Shown here: positions 31,530 through 41,135 of the stretch, one piece after another | Layout of the letters: each line of letters opens with the position of its first letter | Numbering within the stretch: position 1 is the stretch's first letter | Assembly: GCA_964513075.1 (NCBI GenBank) | Contig: CAZELR010000011.1 | Coordinates: 1-64,000, forward strand | DNA: 64,000 nt | Reading direction: 5' to 3' | DNA from: DAOUBP01 sp964513075 | GTDB taxonomy: Bacteria; Chloroflexota; Anaerolineae; CG2-30-64-16 | The notes under the pieces: generated by a model | What the model was told of the DNA's origin: nothing | What the model saw: only the letters and a program-made list of their open reading frames with translations | The model's database searches: none | Translations under genes and position numbers: made by a program

Positions 31530-31558
31530 TTGACCCCCGCTTTCATTTGTGATAAACT
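31530..31558 (+). promoter_or_regulatory. Promoter of rpsL-rpsG-fusA
   Basis: TTGACC (31530-31535), 17-bp spacer, TAAACT (31553-31558); 5/6 and 4/6 to consensus. It lies about 95 bases before the rpsL start and gives the str genes a promoter independent of rpoBC. Confidence 0.55.
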
Positions 31559-31653
31559 GACAGATCGTGGGTTCGTTTGCGGACCACGGATTGCTGTTTG
31601 TTGCCTGGTCTCGTTACCGGGCTGTAAGTTTTCGACTTTTAGTGGAGGACATC

Positions 31654-32121
31654 TTGCCGACCATCAATCAGCTTGTGCGCAAGGGCCGAAAGCCGATCGC
31701 CAAGAAGGAAAAGTCACCGGCGCTGCAGTTCACGCACAACGCCATTAGTGGGCGTTCGCGGCGTGTATTGAAGGGCAACCCATTCAAACGGGGCGTCTGC
31801 ACGCAGGTGCGTACCATGACGCCTAAGAAACCCAACTCTGCGTTGCGCAAGATCGCACGTGTGCGCCTGACCAATCACATTGAGGTGACGGCGTACATCC
31901 CAGGGGAGGGACACAGCCTTCAGGAACACTCAGTAGTGTTGATTCGTGGCGGCCGTGTCAAGGATCTGCCTGGCGTGCGCTATCATATCGTGCGTGGGGC
32001 CCTGGATACAGGCGGTGTCGATGCCCGTCGTCGTGGGCGTTCCAAGTATGGCGCCAAGGTGCCGAAGACCGGTAAGGGCGCTCCTGCAAAGGGCGCGGCT
32101 GCAAAGGGCGGCAAGAAGTAA
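31654..32121 (+). CDS. rpsL: 30S ribosomal protein S12
   Basis: Decoding-centre protein. The start is TTG 31654 (PTINQLVRKGRKP follows), with GGAGG five bases upstream; longer in-frame readings from 31567 add sequence outside the family. The TPKKPNSALRK and PGVRYHIVRGALD segments, sites of streptomycin-resistance changes, are intact, including Lys in PKKPNS. 155 aa against a usual ~125-137; the excess is a Lys/Ala/Gly-rich C-terminal tail (GKGAPAKGAAAKGGKK). First gene of the str operon. Confidence 0.96.
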   Translation: MPTINQLVRKGRKPIAKKEKSPALQFTHNAISGRSRRVLKGNPFKRGVCTQVRTMTPKKPNSALRKIARVRLTNHIEVTAYIPGEGHSLQEHSVVLIRGGRVKDLPGVRYHIVRGALDTGGVDARRRGRSKYGAKVPKTGKGAPAKGAAAKGGKK

Positions 32122-32137
32122 GATAACGGAGTGAGTC

Positions 32138-32608
32138 ATGGCCCGTCGTAATCGTCCTGAGAAGCGCGTGGTTGTACCCGATCCACGCTACAGTAATGAG
32201 TTGGTAGCACATCTGATCAATGGGGTGATGCTCAGCGGCAAGAAATCAACGGCCGAGGGGATCGTCTATGGCGCGATGGAAGTGCTCGAAACTCGCACGA
32301 AGAAACCTGCTTTGGAGGCCCTGGAGCAGGCCATCCGCAATGTCACCCCGATGATCGAGGTTCGGCCTCGGCGTGTCGGTGGCGCCACCTATCAGGTGCC
32401 GATGGAGATTCGCGAAGATCGGCGGCTGGCACTTGCATTGCGTTGGTTGATCCAATATGCGCGCAAGCGCCCTGGCAAGAGCATGGTCGATCGGTTGTCC
32501 GGTGAATTGCTTGATGCTTTCAATAATCAGGGCAACACGATCAAGAAGCGTGAAGACACCCACAAGATGGCTGACGCCAATCGCGCGTTCGCACACTATC
32601 GGTGGTAA
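32138..32608 (+). CDS. rpsG: 30S ribosomal protein S7
   Basis: Head-assembly protein of the small subunit, binds the 3' major domain of 16S rRNA. 156 aa, the usual length, starting ARRNRPEKRVVVPDPRYSN. The family motif EVRPRRVGGATYQVPMEIR is present, and KREDTHKMADANRAFAHYRW ends the protein. ATG preceded by AACGGAG. 16 bases after rpsL. Confidence 0.97.
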   Translation: MARRNRPEKRVVVPDPRYSNELVAHLINGVMLSGKKSTAEGIVYGAMEVLETRTKKPALEALEQAIRNVTPMIEVRPRRVGGATYQVPMEIREDRRLALALRWLIQYARKRPGKSMVDRLSGELLDAFNNQGNTIKKREDTHKMADANRAFAHYRW

Positions 32609-32666
32609 GCGTTTATCTGGCGATGGTCTGAGTGCGCGAGCGATAGCCGCGCAATGTTTGAGATGT

Positions 32667-32711
32667 GACCCGGCATCCGCGTTTGGCTCCGCATGCGCGG
32701 CCTGCCGGGTT
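32667..32711 (+). other. Nested hairpin in the rpsG-fusA spacer
   Basis: ACCCGGCA (32668-32675) pairs with TGCCGGGT (32703-32710), and CCGCG/CGCGG pair inside. Downstream bases are T-rich but interrupted (TTTCTGTCAGTTATATGCTTTTC). It could be a partial terminator or processing site that sets the fusA level. Within the 174-bp spacer no gene is seen. Confidence 0.4.
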
Positions 32712-32782
32712 TCTGTCAGTTATATGCTTTTCAGTTGCTTGTTGACAGGTTGTCCCGTTTATGAGTGACCGGATAAGGTGGG

Positions 32783-34894
32783 ATGTTCGGAATGTCGGTC
32801 AAAACCATACCCCCAGCAGATCTGGATCGTTTGCAGCGATTGCGCAACATCGGCGTCATCGCGCATATTGACGCGGGCAAAACAACAACTACTGAGCGTA
32901 TCCTCTACTACACTGGCAAAACCTATCGGATGGGCAACGTCGATGAGGGGACGACGGTCACGGACTGGATGGTGCAGGAACGCGAACGCGGCATCACCAT
33001 TCAATCGGCCGCCATCACCAGCGAATGGCGCGGCTATCAGATCAATATCATCGATACCCCCGGTCATATCGATTTCACCGCAGAAGTCCAGCGCAGTTTG
33101 CGCGTCTTGGATGGCGGCGTGGTGGTGTTCGATGCGGTCGCCGGGGTGGAGCCGCAGTCGGAGACCGTGTGGCGCCAGGCGAATCGCTACGGTGTCCCGC
33201 GCATTTGTTTTGTCAATAAAATGGATCGTGTGGGCGCCGACTTCTGGCGAACCATCGACATGATAAGTGATCGGCTTGCGGCCCAGCCCCTGCCAGTGCA
33301 GCTCCCCATCGGCTCTGAGGACCTCTTTTCAGGCATGGTGGACCTCATCACGCGCAAGGCGTGGGCTTTTCTTGATATTCTCGGCGCTAATCCCGAGGAG
33401 ATCCCGATTCCGGACAGCATGGTTAAAGAAGTGGAAGCCATGCGAGAGAACCTGGTGGAAAGGATTGCTGAGACAGACGACGCGCTGGCCACCAGGTACC
33501 TGGAAGGGGAGTCTATCTCGGAGGCGGAGCTGCGGAGTGCGCTGCGGGCAGCCACCATCAGCGGTCACTTAGTGCCGGTGCTGTGTGGTTCGTCGTTACG
33601 CACAAAGGGCGTCCAGCTATTACTGGACGCCGTAGTCGACTATCTGCCCTCGCCCCTGGATATCCCAGCCGTGCGCGGCACCAGCCCGGAGACAGACGAT
33701 GACGAGGAGCGGCCGGCTAATCCCGACGCCCCCACGGCTGCCCTCATCTTCAAAATTCAGACGGACCCCTATATCGGCCGTCTCGCTTATGTCCGTGTTT
33801 ACTCTGGCGTATTGCAGACCGGCCAAATGTTGCTGAACGCCAACCGGGATCGCAAAGAGCGCATTGGGCGCCTGGTGCAAGTCTATGCAGAAAAGCGCGT
33901 TGACATCCAGGAGCTGCGGGCCGGAGATATCGGCGCGATCGTGGGACTCAAACAGACCTTTACCGGTGAAACGTTGTGTGCTGGTGACGCGCCGATCATC
34001 CTGGAAACGATCGACTTTCCTGAGCCGGTCATCTCCATCGCCGTGGAGCCGAAAACCAAGGGGGACCAGGATAAACTGGTCAACGCCTTGCAGCGTCTTT
34101 CCGAGGAAGATCCCACGTTCCGGGTGCGCGTTGACGATCAGACAGGCCAGACCCTGCTGAGCGGCATGGGTGAATTGCACCTGGAGGTATTGGTCGATCG
34201 GATGCAGCGCGAATTTGGCGTGCAGGCCCACGTTGGGCGCTTGCAAGTCTCCTATCGCGAGACCATCACGCGCAAGGCGCCGGTCGAGATGCGTTTCGTG
34301 CGCCAGACCGGCGGCCGCGGTCAATACGCTCACGTTATCGTCGAGTTTGAGCCCCGGGAGCGCGGGACGGGCTTTGAATTTGTGGATAAGGTGACCGGTG
34401 GCGCGATCCCCAAGCAATTTATATCACCTGTCGAGCAGGGCATCCGCGAGTCGTTAGAGAACGGGCCGCTCGGCGGCTATCCCCTCATCGATATCAAGGC
34501 GACCCTGCTGGGTGGATCGTTCCACGAAGTGGATAGCTCCGAATTGGCCTTCAAAATCGCCGGCTCAATGGCGTTGCGCGAGGGTGTGGAGAAGGGGTCT
34601 CCCGTGTTATTGGAACCCGTGATGCGTGTGGAGATCGTGGTGCCGGAGCAATCCACGGGTGATGTCATCGGCGATCTGGGGGCTCGGCGCGGGCAAATCG
34701 CTGGCCTGGAGATGCACTCGGTAGGTCTGCAGGCCGTCAAAGGTACGGTGCCGCTGGCCGAGATGTTTGGCTACGCAACTGGGTTGCGCTCGGCCACCCA
34801 GGGACGTGGTACGTTCACGATGGAGTTCGACCACTATGATCCCGTACCTGCAGAGCGGGCCAATCAGATTCTTGGTATGGGTAAGTCAAGTTGA
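32783..34894 (+). CDS. fusA: Translation elongation factor G
   Basis: Ribosomal translocase GTPase, 703 aa. G1 AHIDAGKTTTTERIL, switch II DTPGHIDFTAEVQRSLRVLDG and G4 NKMDR are present. Domain IV shows GRGQYAHVIVEFEP, with the C-terminal GYATGLRSATQGRGTFTMEFDHY. Start at 32783 (AAGGTGGG directly upstream); a second ATG nine bases on is an equally possible start. Position after rpsL-rpsG is that of the classical str operon. Confidence 0.96.
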   Translation: MFGMSVKTIPPADLDRLQRLRNIGVIAHIDAGKTTTTERILYYTGKTYRMGNVDEGTTVTDWMVQERERGITIQSAAITSEWRGYQINIIDTPGHIDFTAEVQRSLRVLDGGVVVFDAVAGVEPQSETVWRQANRYGVPRICFVNKMDRVGADFWRTIDMISDRLAAQPLPVQLPIGSEDLFSGMVDLITRKAWAFLDILGANPEEIPIPDSMVKEVEAMRENLVERIAETDDALATRYLEGESISEAELRSALRAATISGHLVPVLCGSSLRTKGVQLLLDAVVDYLPSPLDIPAVRGTSPETDDDEERPANPDAPTAALIFKIQTDPYIGRLAYVRVYSGVLQTGQMLLNANRDRKERIGRLVQVYAEKRVDIQELRAGDIGAIVGLKQTFTGETLCAGDAPIILETIDFPEPVISIAVEPKTKGDQDKLVNALQRLSEEDPTFRVRVDDQTGQTLLSGMGELHLEVLVDRMQREFGVQAHVGRLQVSYRETITRKAPVEMRFVRQTGGRGQYAHVIVEFEPRERGTGFEFVDKVTGGAIPKQFISPVEQGIRESLENGPLGGYPLIDIKATLLGGSFHEVDSSELAFKIAGSMALREGVEKGSPVLLEPVMRVEIVVPEQSTGDVIGDLGARRGQIAGLEMHSVGLQAVKGTVPLAEMFGYATGLRSATQGRGTFTMEFDHYDPVPAERANQILGMGKSS

Positions 34895-34943
34895 GCGGCG
34901 GGCTTGTTGCGCGCTCCGAGTATAACAACACGTAGGGCGCAAT

Positions 34944-34971
34944 TTGGCAAATAAGCCGAAATCGATATAAT
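34944..34971 (+). promoter_or_regulatory. Strong promoter of tuf
   Basis: TTGGCA (34944-34949), 16-bp spacer, consensus TATAAT (34966-34971). Predicted start near 34978, leaving a leader of about 255 nt before tuf. The 338-bp gap 34895-35232 holds this promoter and the leader hairpin, and no gene or tRNA that I can see. Confidence 0.75.
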
Positions 34972-35083
34972 AAGTAAGTTGCCTCCGATTGGAAGCGCGC
35001 CAGTTGGCGCCATTGACTCGGGTGGGCATCAGGTGCCTTGTCCAGCTTATAGGGAGGTGCCGACGTAGAGCAGAACTTTTGGG

Positions 35084-35108
35084 CCACCAGCCGTCAGGCG
35101 GGTGGTGG
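35084..35108 (+). other. Attenuator-like hairpin in the tuf leader
   Basis: CCACCA (35084-35089) pairs with TGGTGG (35103-35108), continued after a G/G mismatch by CC/GG around a 7-nt loop. It is followed after six bases by TCTTTT. The form resembles an intrinsic terminator placed about 125 bases before the tuf start, so transcription attenuation is possible. Confidence 0.35.
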
Positions 35109-35232
35109 GAAGTCTTTTACTGCCTCGTCAGCCTCCAGGTGACGGGGCAGTTGTTTCGTCTGAAGCATAACGTCGAGGAACGCCCGCTGGCTGATGCGCT
35201 GCGTGGCACATCTTAGAAGGAGCAAGGTCATC

Positions 35233-36432
<1,200 letters not shown>

Positions 36433-36436
36433 TTGA

Positions 36437-36504
36437 AAGTTCAAGGTTCAAGGTTCAAGGCAGCGGGCTTGGACCTGCTACCTTCAACCTTGAACCTTAA
36501 ACCT
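36437..36504 (+). repeat. Long hairpin of heptanucleotide repeats between tuf and rpsJ
   Basis: The left arm contains three tandem GGTTCAA-type heptamers and the right arm their inverse. Aligned, 21 of 24 positions pair, with a 20-nt apex that itself can pair (AGCGGG/CCTGCT). It ends 14 bases before the rpsJ ATG. It may act as a partial terminator, an RNase processing site or a stability element. Confidence 0.7.
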
Positions 36505-36518
36505 GTAACGGAGGCATT

Positions 36519-36827
36519 ATGGCCAAAAATAGGATTCGGATCCGACTAAAGGCATTCGATCACCGGGTGCTGGATGACTCAGTGCGGAAGATTGTGGATG
36601 CTGCCGAGCGTACGGGTGCCAATGTCGTTGGCCCTGTGCCGCTGCCGACCCGCATCGAGAAGTTCACGGTGGCTCGTTCGCCGTTTATCGATAAGGATAG
36701 CCGCGAACAGTTCGAAATCCGCACGCACAAGCGCCTGATCGATGTGTTGGATCCCGGCCCCAAGACGATCGAGAATCTCACCAAGCTTGACTTGCCGGCC
36801 GGTGTCGATATCGAGATCAAACTTTAG
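36519..36827 (+). CDS. rpsJ: 30S ribosomal protein S10
   Basis: 102 aa; binds the head of the small subunit and, in other bacteria, NusB in antitermination. KIRIRLKAFDHRVLD-type start (RIRIRLKAFDHRVLDDS), then GPVPLPTRIEKFTV and the EIRTHKRLIDVLDP motif. Preceded by AACGGAGG. First gene of the S10 operon, following tuf through the repeat hairpin. Confidence 0.97.
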   Translation: MAKNRIRIRLKAFDHRVLDDSVRKIVDAAERTGANVVGPVPLPTRIEKFTVARSPFIDKDSREQFEIRTHKRLIDVLDPGPKTIENLTKLDLPAGVDIEIKL

Positions 36828-36937
36828 CAAGTAGCGGATAGCTGGTGGCGAATCGTGTGTGCCATAGAGCCATTGGCCAATCGGGATGATGCGGCTCCCT
36901 CATACAAGGGCAGTCACGGCAGTCCCAGGGAGGAAAA

Positions 36938-37576
36938 GTGAAAGGTATTCTGGGTCGTAAGGTGGGCATGACCCAATTGCTCACTGCCAAGGGCACTGTG
37001 GTGCCCGTTACGGTGATCGAGGCCGGGCCCTGCTTCGTCACGCAGATCAAGACATCCGAGAAGGACGGCTACTTTGCCGTTCAGTTGGGCTACCAGGAAA
37101 CTAAGCCGAGACGGCTCACCAAGGGTGAGCTGGGTCATATTCGCCGTCGCAATGCAAACTTGCCTGCAGTGCGGATTTTGCGCGAGCTCCGCATGAAGTC
37201 GGTGACGGATTATGCCGTTGGGCAAAAGATTCTCGCTGATCTATTCGCGGCGGGAGAGCATGTGGATGTCAAGGGCCTCTCCAAGGGCCGGGGCTTCCAG
37301 GGCGGCGTCAAGCGGCACGGCTTCCGCGGTGGGCCGCGCACGCACGGCCAGTCGGACCGTCTGCGGGCCCCGGGCGCGAGTAGTGCGGGTACGACCCCCG
37401 GTCGTATTTACAAGGGCAAGCACATGGCCGGCCACATGGGCAACGCGTCGGTGACGGTGTCTAACCTGCGGGTCGAACTGGTAGACCCCGAGCGCAATTT
37501 GCTGGCAGTGCGTGGCGCTGTGCCAGGCGCGAGGGGCGGCCTGTTGGTCATCACAGAAGCGCGCAAGCAGGGGTAG
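36938..37576 (+). CDS. rplC: 50S ribosomal protein L3
   Basis: 212 aa, GTG start with GGGAGGA eight bases upstream. The KGILGRKVGMTQL opening, the GFQGGVKRHGFRGGPRTHG loop that reaches the peptidyl-transferase centre, and GRIYKGKHMAGHMGN are all present. The 110-bp spacer to rpsJ shows no gene. The stop is 5 bases before rplD. Confidence 0.97.
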   Translation: MKGILGRKVGMTQLLTAKGTVVPVTVIEAGPCFVTQIKTSEKDGYFAVQLGYQETKPRRLTKGELGHIRRRNANLPAVRILRELRMKSVTDYAVGQKILADLFAAGEHVDVKGLSKGRGFQGGVKRHGFRGGPRTHGQSDRLRAPGASSAGTTPGRIYKGKHMAGHMGNASVTVSNLRVELVDPERNLLAVRGAVPGARGGLLVITEARKQG

Positions 37577-37581
37577 TGACG

Positions 37582-38202
37582 ATGTTAGTCTCATTGATAA
37601 ACATGGCGGGCGAGAAGGTCGGCGCGGTCGAATTGGCCGATGCCATCTTCGCAGCACCCGTAAACACACCGTTGATGCACCAGGCAGTCGTTCGCCAACT
37701 GGCTAATGCTCGTCTGGGCACGGCCCAAGTCAAGGGTCGCAGCCAGGTCGCTGGCGGTGGTCGGAAGCCGTGGAAGCAAAAGGGCACTGGCCGTGCACGC
37801 CAAGGCTCCATTCGGGCGGCGCAGTGGCGTGGCGGCGGCATCATCTTTGGCCCCAGCCCGCGTTCCTACGAGCAGGCCATGCCGCGCAAGATGCGTCATG
37901 CTGCGCTGCGCTCAGCCTTGACTGTCAAGGCCGCGGAAGAGAAGCTGGTTGTTGTGGACGCGCTGAAGGTTGCCGCGCCGAAGACCCGGGACATGGCTCT
38001 GGCCCTCCAGCGCCTGGCCCCTGATGCCAGCGTTCTGCTGCTGCTGGCCGCTGCGGATGAAACCGTCGAGCGCGCTGCCAACAACCTGCCCGATGTCAAG
38101 CTGTTGCGCGCGAGCTACCTCAACATTCGCGATTTGCTCACCTACGATTACGTGGTCATCCCGCAAGATGCGTTGACCGTGATCGAAGGCATCTTGGGCT
38201 AG
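37582..38202 (+). CDS. rplD: 50S ribosomal protein L4
   Basis: 206 aa. Lines the exit tunnel; in enterobacteria it also autoregulates the S10 operon. ATG 37582 is chosen (CAGGGG upstream); an in-frame GTG at 37576 adds two residues. The tunnel loop GGRKPWKQKGTGRARQGS and GGIIFGPSPRSYEQAMPRKMR are conserved. Confidence 0.96.
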   Translation: MLVSLINMAGEKVGAVELADAIFAAPVNTPLMHQAVVRQLANARLGTAQVKGRSQVAGGGRKPWKQKGTGRARQGSIRAAQWRGGGIIFGPSPRSYEQAMPRKMRHAALRSALTVKAAEEKLVVVDALKVAAPKTRDMALALQRLAPDASVLLLLAAADETVERAANNLPDVKLLRASYLNIRDLLTYDYVVIPQDALTVIEGILG

Positions 38203-38216
38203 CTGGAGGAGATCAG

Positions 38217-38507
38217 ATGCACGTTTACGATATACTCAAGCGCCCGATCGTGACCGAGAAGTCCAACGCACAGGCCGACGCGGCGCACCAATACACGTTC
38301 GAAGTGGATCGCCGCGCCAACAAGATGCAGGTCAAGGACGCGGTGGAGACGGCCTTCAACGTCAAGGTCATCGAAGTCAACGTTGTCAACATCCCGGCCA
38401 AGAAGGGGCGTTATGGCCGCCTCACCATCACCAAGAAGCCCGCTTTCAAGAAGGCTTTGGTGACGTTGGCGCCTGGGAGCACGATCCAGTTCTTCGAGGG
38501 TGTGTAA
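38217..38507 (+). CDS. rplW: 50S ribosomal protein L23
   Basis: 96 aa; sits at the tunnel exit where trigger factor and SRP dock. MHVYDILKRPIVTEKS opening, the FEVDRRANKMQVKDAVETAF segment and the KKGRYGR loop match the family. AGGAG precedes the ATG. One base separates its stop from the rplB ATG. Confidence 0.96.
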   Translation: MHVYDILKRPIVTEKSNAQADAAHQYTFEVDRRANKMQVKDAVETAFNVKVIEVNVVNIPAKKGRYGRLTITKKPAFKKALVTLAPGSTIQFFEGV

Positions 38508-38508
38508 T

Positions 38509-39351
38509 ATGGCCATTAAGCTGTACAAGCCTACTACCCCGGGGCGGCGTGGGATGAGCGTCTCCACGTTTGAGGAAGTCACCCGGTCCACTCCGGAGAA
38601 GTCGCTGCTGCGGCCGCTGGCTGGGCAGGCCGGGCGCAACAATGCTGGCCGCGTTACTGTTCGTCATCGCGGCGGCGGTCACAAGCGCATGTACCGGCTC
38701 ATCGACTTCAAGCGCAACAAGCATGGCATACCGGCGCGCGTAGACTCGGTCGAGTACGATCCGAACCGCTCAGCTCGCATCGCCTTGCTCGTTTATGCTG
38801 ACGGTGAACGCCGCTACATCCTGGCTCCGCTGGGACTGAAAGTCGGCACGCGCCTCATGTCTGGCCCGGAAGCCGAAGTGCGGGTGGGAAACACGCTGCC
38901 ACTGCGCAATATTCCGCTGGGCACCATGGTGCATAACGTCGAATTGCAGCCCGGCCGCGGCGGTCAGATGGTCCGGTCAGCCGGGACCGCGGCTCAGGTC
39001 ATGGCCAAGGAAGGCGATTACGCCCAGGTGCGTTTGCCGAGCGGCGAGGTCCGGAAGGTCCTTATGGATTGTCTGGCCACCATCGGGCAGGTCGGCAATT
39101 CTGACCATGCAAACATCAACTTGGGCAAGGCCGGCCGCAAGCGGTGGCTGGGTTGGCGCCCGACCGTGCGCGGCACCGCAATGGATCCGAACTCGCACCC
39201 GCACGGTGGGGGTGAGGGCCGCTCTTCAGTCGGCATGCCGGGGCCCAAGACGCCCTGGGGCAAGCCGGCCTTAGGCTACAAGACGCGCAAGAACAAGCGG
39301 ACGAACCGGTTCATCGTGCGTCGCCGCAGTAGCGGCCGCAGCAAGAAGTGA
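38509..39351 (+). CDS. rplB: 50S ribosomal protein L2
   Basis: 280 aa; needed for subunit association and peptidyl transfer. Opens MAIKLYKPTTPGRRG. GGGHKRMYRLIDF and the essential C-terminal loop (WLGWRPTVRGTAMDPNSHPHGGG, with the conserved His) are present. The ATG at 38509 is used; upstream in-frame GTG 38500 lies in rplW. Confidence 0.97.
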   Translation: MAIKLYKPTTPGRRGMSVSTFEEVTRSTPEKSLLRPLAGQAGRNNAGRVTVRHRGGGHKRMYRLIDFKRNKHGIPARVDSVEYDPNRSARIALLVYADGERRYILAPLGLKVGTRLMSGPEAEVRVGNTLPLRNIPLGTMVHNVELQPGRGGQMVRSAGTAAQVMAKEGDYAQVRLPSGEVRKVLMDCLATIGQVGNSDHANINLGKAGRKRWLGWRPTVRGTAMDPNSHPHGGGEGRSSVGMPGPKTPWGKPALGYKTRKNKRTNRFIVRRRSSGRSKK

Positions 39352-39363
39352 TGGGGGTGAGGA

Positions 39364-39642
39364 ATGTCTCGATCGTTGAAGAAGGGCCCGTACGTACAGC
39401 CTAAGCTGTTGAAGAAGGTCGAAGCCATGAATCGCACCGGCAAGAAGCAGGTTGTCAAGACCTGGTCGCGTGCTTCGACAGTCTTTCCACAGATGGTCGG
39501 TCACACCATCGCAATCCATGATGGGCGTCGCCATGTTCCGATCTACGTTGCTGAGAACATGGTAGGACACAAACTGGGCGAGTTCGCACCCACTCGATTC
39601 TTCCGTGGGCATGTGAAAACCGAGAAGAAAACCACGCGCTAG
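39364..39642 (+). CDS. rpsS: 30S ribosomal protein S19
   Basis: 92 aa, usual length. SRSLKKGPYVQPKLLKKV opening and VGHTIAIHDGRRHVPIYVAENMVGHKLGEFAPTR core of the small-subunit head protein that contacts S13. ATG after GGGGTGAGGA. 10 bases before rplV. Confidence 0.97.
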   Translation: MSRSLKKGPYVQPKLLKKVEAMNRTGKKQVVKTWSRASTVFPQMVGHTIAIHDGRRHVPIYVAENMVGHKLGEFAPTRFFRGHVKTEKKTTR

Positions 39643-39652
39643 AGGTGCAAGA

Positions 39653-39988
39653 ATGGAAGTTCGGGCGATAACAAAGTACGTGGGGATCTCCCCGCAGAAG
39701 ACCCGGTGGGTCATTGATCAGGTGCGTGGGATGCGGGCCGAGAACGCTTTGGCCCTGCTGCGCTACATGCCGCAACAGGCAGCCGACCCGGTTGCCAAGA
39801 CCATCGCTTCTGCTCTGGCCAATGCCGAGGAGAATTTGGGTTTGGCTCGCGAAGACATGGTTGTTGCTGTCATCAGTGCTGACGGCGCGCCGTTGCGTCG
39901 CTGGCGCCGCTTTGGCGCACGCGGACGGTTTAAGCCGATCATCCGGCGGTCTTCGCACATTACCGTGATTCTTGAGGAACGGCAATAA
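39653..39988 (+). CDS. rplV: 50S ribosomal protein L22
   Basis: 111 aa; its beta hairpin lines the exit tunnel and is a site of macrolide resistance. MEVRAITKYVGISPQKTRWV opening, ANAEENLGL motif, and the tunnel hairpin RRWRRFGARGRFKPIIRRSSHITVI. AGAGG precedes the ATG. Followed by a 67-bp spacer carrying two hairpins. Confidence 0.97.
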   Translation: MEVRAITKYVGISPQKTRWVIDQVRGMRAENALALLRYMPQQAADPVAKTIASALANAEENLGLAREDMVVAVISADGAPLRRWRRFGARGRFKPIIRRSSHITVILEERQ

Positions 39989-40000
39989 CTGGAGATGTAC

Positions 40001-40036
40001 CGCAATCCGCTGGATTGCGCCGCATCTTCGGATGCG
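40001..40036 (+). other. Two adjacent perfect hairpins between rplV and rpsC
   Basis: CGCAATCC/GGATTGCG (8 bp, loop GCT) at 40001-40019, followed at once by CGCATC/GATGCG (6 bp) closing a UUCG tetraloop at 40021-40036. The rpsC Shine-Dalgarno (AAGGAGG) begins 7 bases later. Such C(UUCG)G loops are exceptionally stable in RNA. Confidence 0.75.
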
Positions 40037-40055
40037 CATGGGTAAGGAGGCAGCA

Positions 40056-40697
40056 TTGGGCCGCAAAGTTAATCCTGTTGGTTTTCGTCTCGGCATCACC
40101 GAACAGCATCGCTCGCGCTGGTATGCTGAGGGTGAAGAGTATACCAAGTTAGTGGCGGAGGATCGGAAGATCCGTAAGCTCCTGCTGGAGTCGCTTCCGG
40201 ATGCTCAGATTTCTAAGGTGGAGATCGAACGCTTTCCGCCTAACCAGGTCCGGGTTACCGTACACTCAGCCAAGCCGGGCGTTATGATCGGGCGCAAGGG
40301 CGCCACGGTCAACGCCCTGCGGAATGATTTGCAGCAGATTACCGGCAAGCGGGTTAAGCTGGATATCGCTGAGATCGACCACCCGGAGACCGATGCTTAT
40401 CTTGTCGCATATAGCATTGCTGAGCAACTCGGTCGCCGTATCTCGCACAAGCGGGCCATGAAACAGGCCGTGCTCCGTGCGCTTAAATCGGGCGCCCAGG
40501 GCTGCATGATCCGCTGCGGCGGTCGCCTGGCGGGCTCTGAGATGGCCCGGGTCGAGACGATCCGTGAAGGTCGTATCCCGCGCCATACATTGCGTGCCGA
40601 GCTGGACTACGCCAAGGGCGAAGCGTTGACCACCTATGGTCGGATCGGCATCAAGGTGTGGATCTACAAAGGCGAGCGCCTGCCCGGCGCCGAGTAA
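40056..40697 (+). CDS. rpsC: 30S ribosomal protein S3
   Basis: 213 aa at the mRNA entry site. The start is TTG 40056 (GRKVNPVGFRLGI follows) because AAGGAGG lies five bases upstream; the in-frame ATG at 39972 is inside rplV and encodes unrelated residues. The KH domain with the VMIGRKGATVNALRNDL motif, and the C-terminal CMIRCGGRLAGSEMAR and YGRIGIKVWIYKGE, are conserved. Confidence 0.96.
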   Translation: MGRKVNPVGFRLGITEQHRSRWYAEGEEYTKLVAEDRKIRKLLLESLPDAQISKVEIERFPPNQVRVTVHSAKPGVMIGRKGATVNALRNDLQQITGKRVKLDIAEIDHPETDAYLVAYSIAEQLGRRISHKRAMKQAVLRALKSGAQGCMIRCGGRLAGSEMARVETIREGRIPRHTLRAELDYAKGEALTTYGRIGIKVWIYKGERLPGAE

Positions 40698-40712
40698 GAG
40701 GGAGTTATCGAA

Positions 40713-41135
40713 ATGTTGATGCCTAAGCGCGTTAAGTATCGCAAGCAGCATCGCGGCCGCCGGACGGGCATTGCCAGCCGAGGCAATGAAATCAGCTTTG
40801 GGGATTACGGCCTGCAAGCGTTGGAGCCCGCCTGGCTGAACAGCCGCCAGATCGAAGCTGCTCGTCGTGCTATCGTCCGTTATCTGCATCGCGGTGGCAA
40901 GCTGTGGATTCGGGTCTTTCCCGATCACCCGGTTACCAAGCGGCCGGCCGAAACCCGTATGGGTGGCGGTAAGGGTGCGGTGGAATTCTGGGCTGCGGTG
41001 GTTCGCCCTGGCTCGGTATTGTTTGAGGTAGCCGGCGTGGAGGAGATAGATGCTCGCGAAGCGATGCGACTGGCCTCTGCCAAGCTGCCGATTCCCACGC
41101 AGTTTGTGCGGCGGGATTTGGGGGAGGTGGCCTGA
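40713..41135 (+). CDS. rplP: 50S ribosomal protein L16
   Basis: 140 aa; near the A-site tRNA elbow. MLMPKRVKYRKQHRGR opening, SFGDYGLQALEPAWL, the RRAIVRYLHRGGKLWIR core and KPAETRMG-like RPAETRMGGGKG. GAGGGAG precedes ATG 40713. Stop and rpmC start share one base (TGATG). Confidence 0.97.
   Translation: MLMPKRVKYRKQHRGRRTGIASRGNEISFGDYGLQALEPAWLNSRQIEAARRAIVRYLHRGGKLWIRVFPDHPVTKRPAETRMGGGKGAVEFWAAVVRPGSVLFEVAGVEEIDAREAMRLASAKLPIPTQFVRRDLGEVA

Noticed and set aside
34972..35232. Possible tRNA gene in the tuf leader
   Set aside because: No cloverleaf, T-loop (GTTCRANNC) or CCA-proximal pairing could be assembled.
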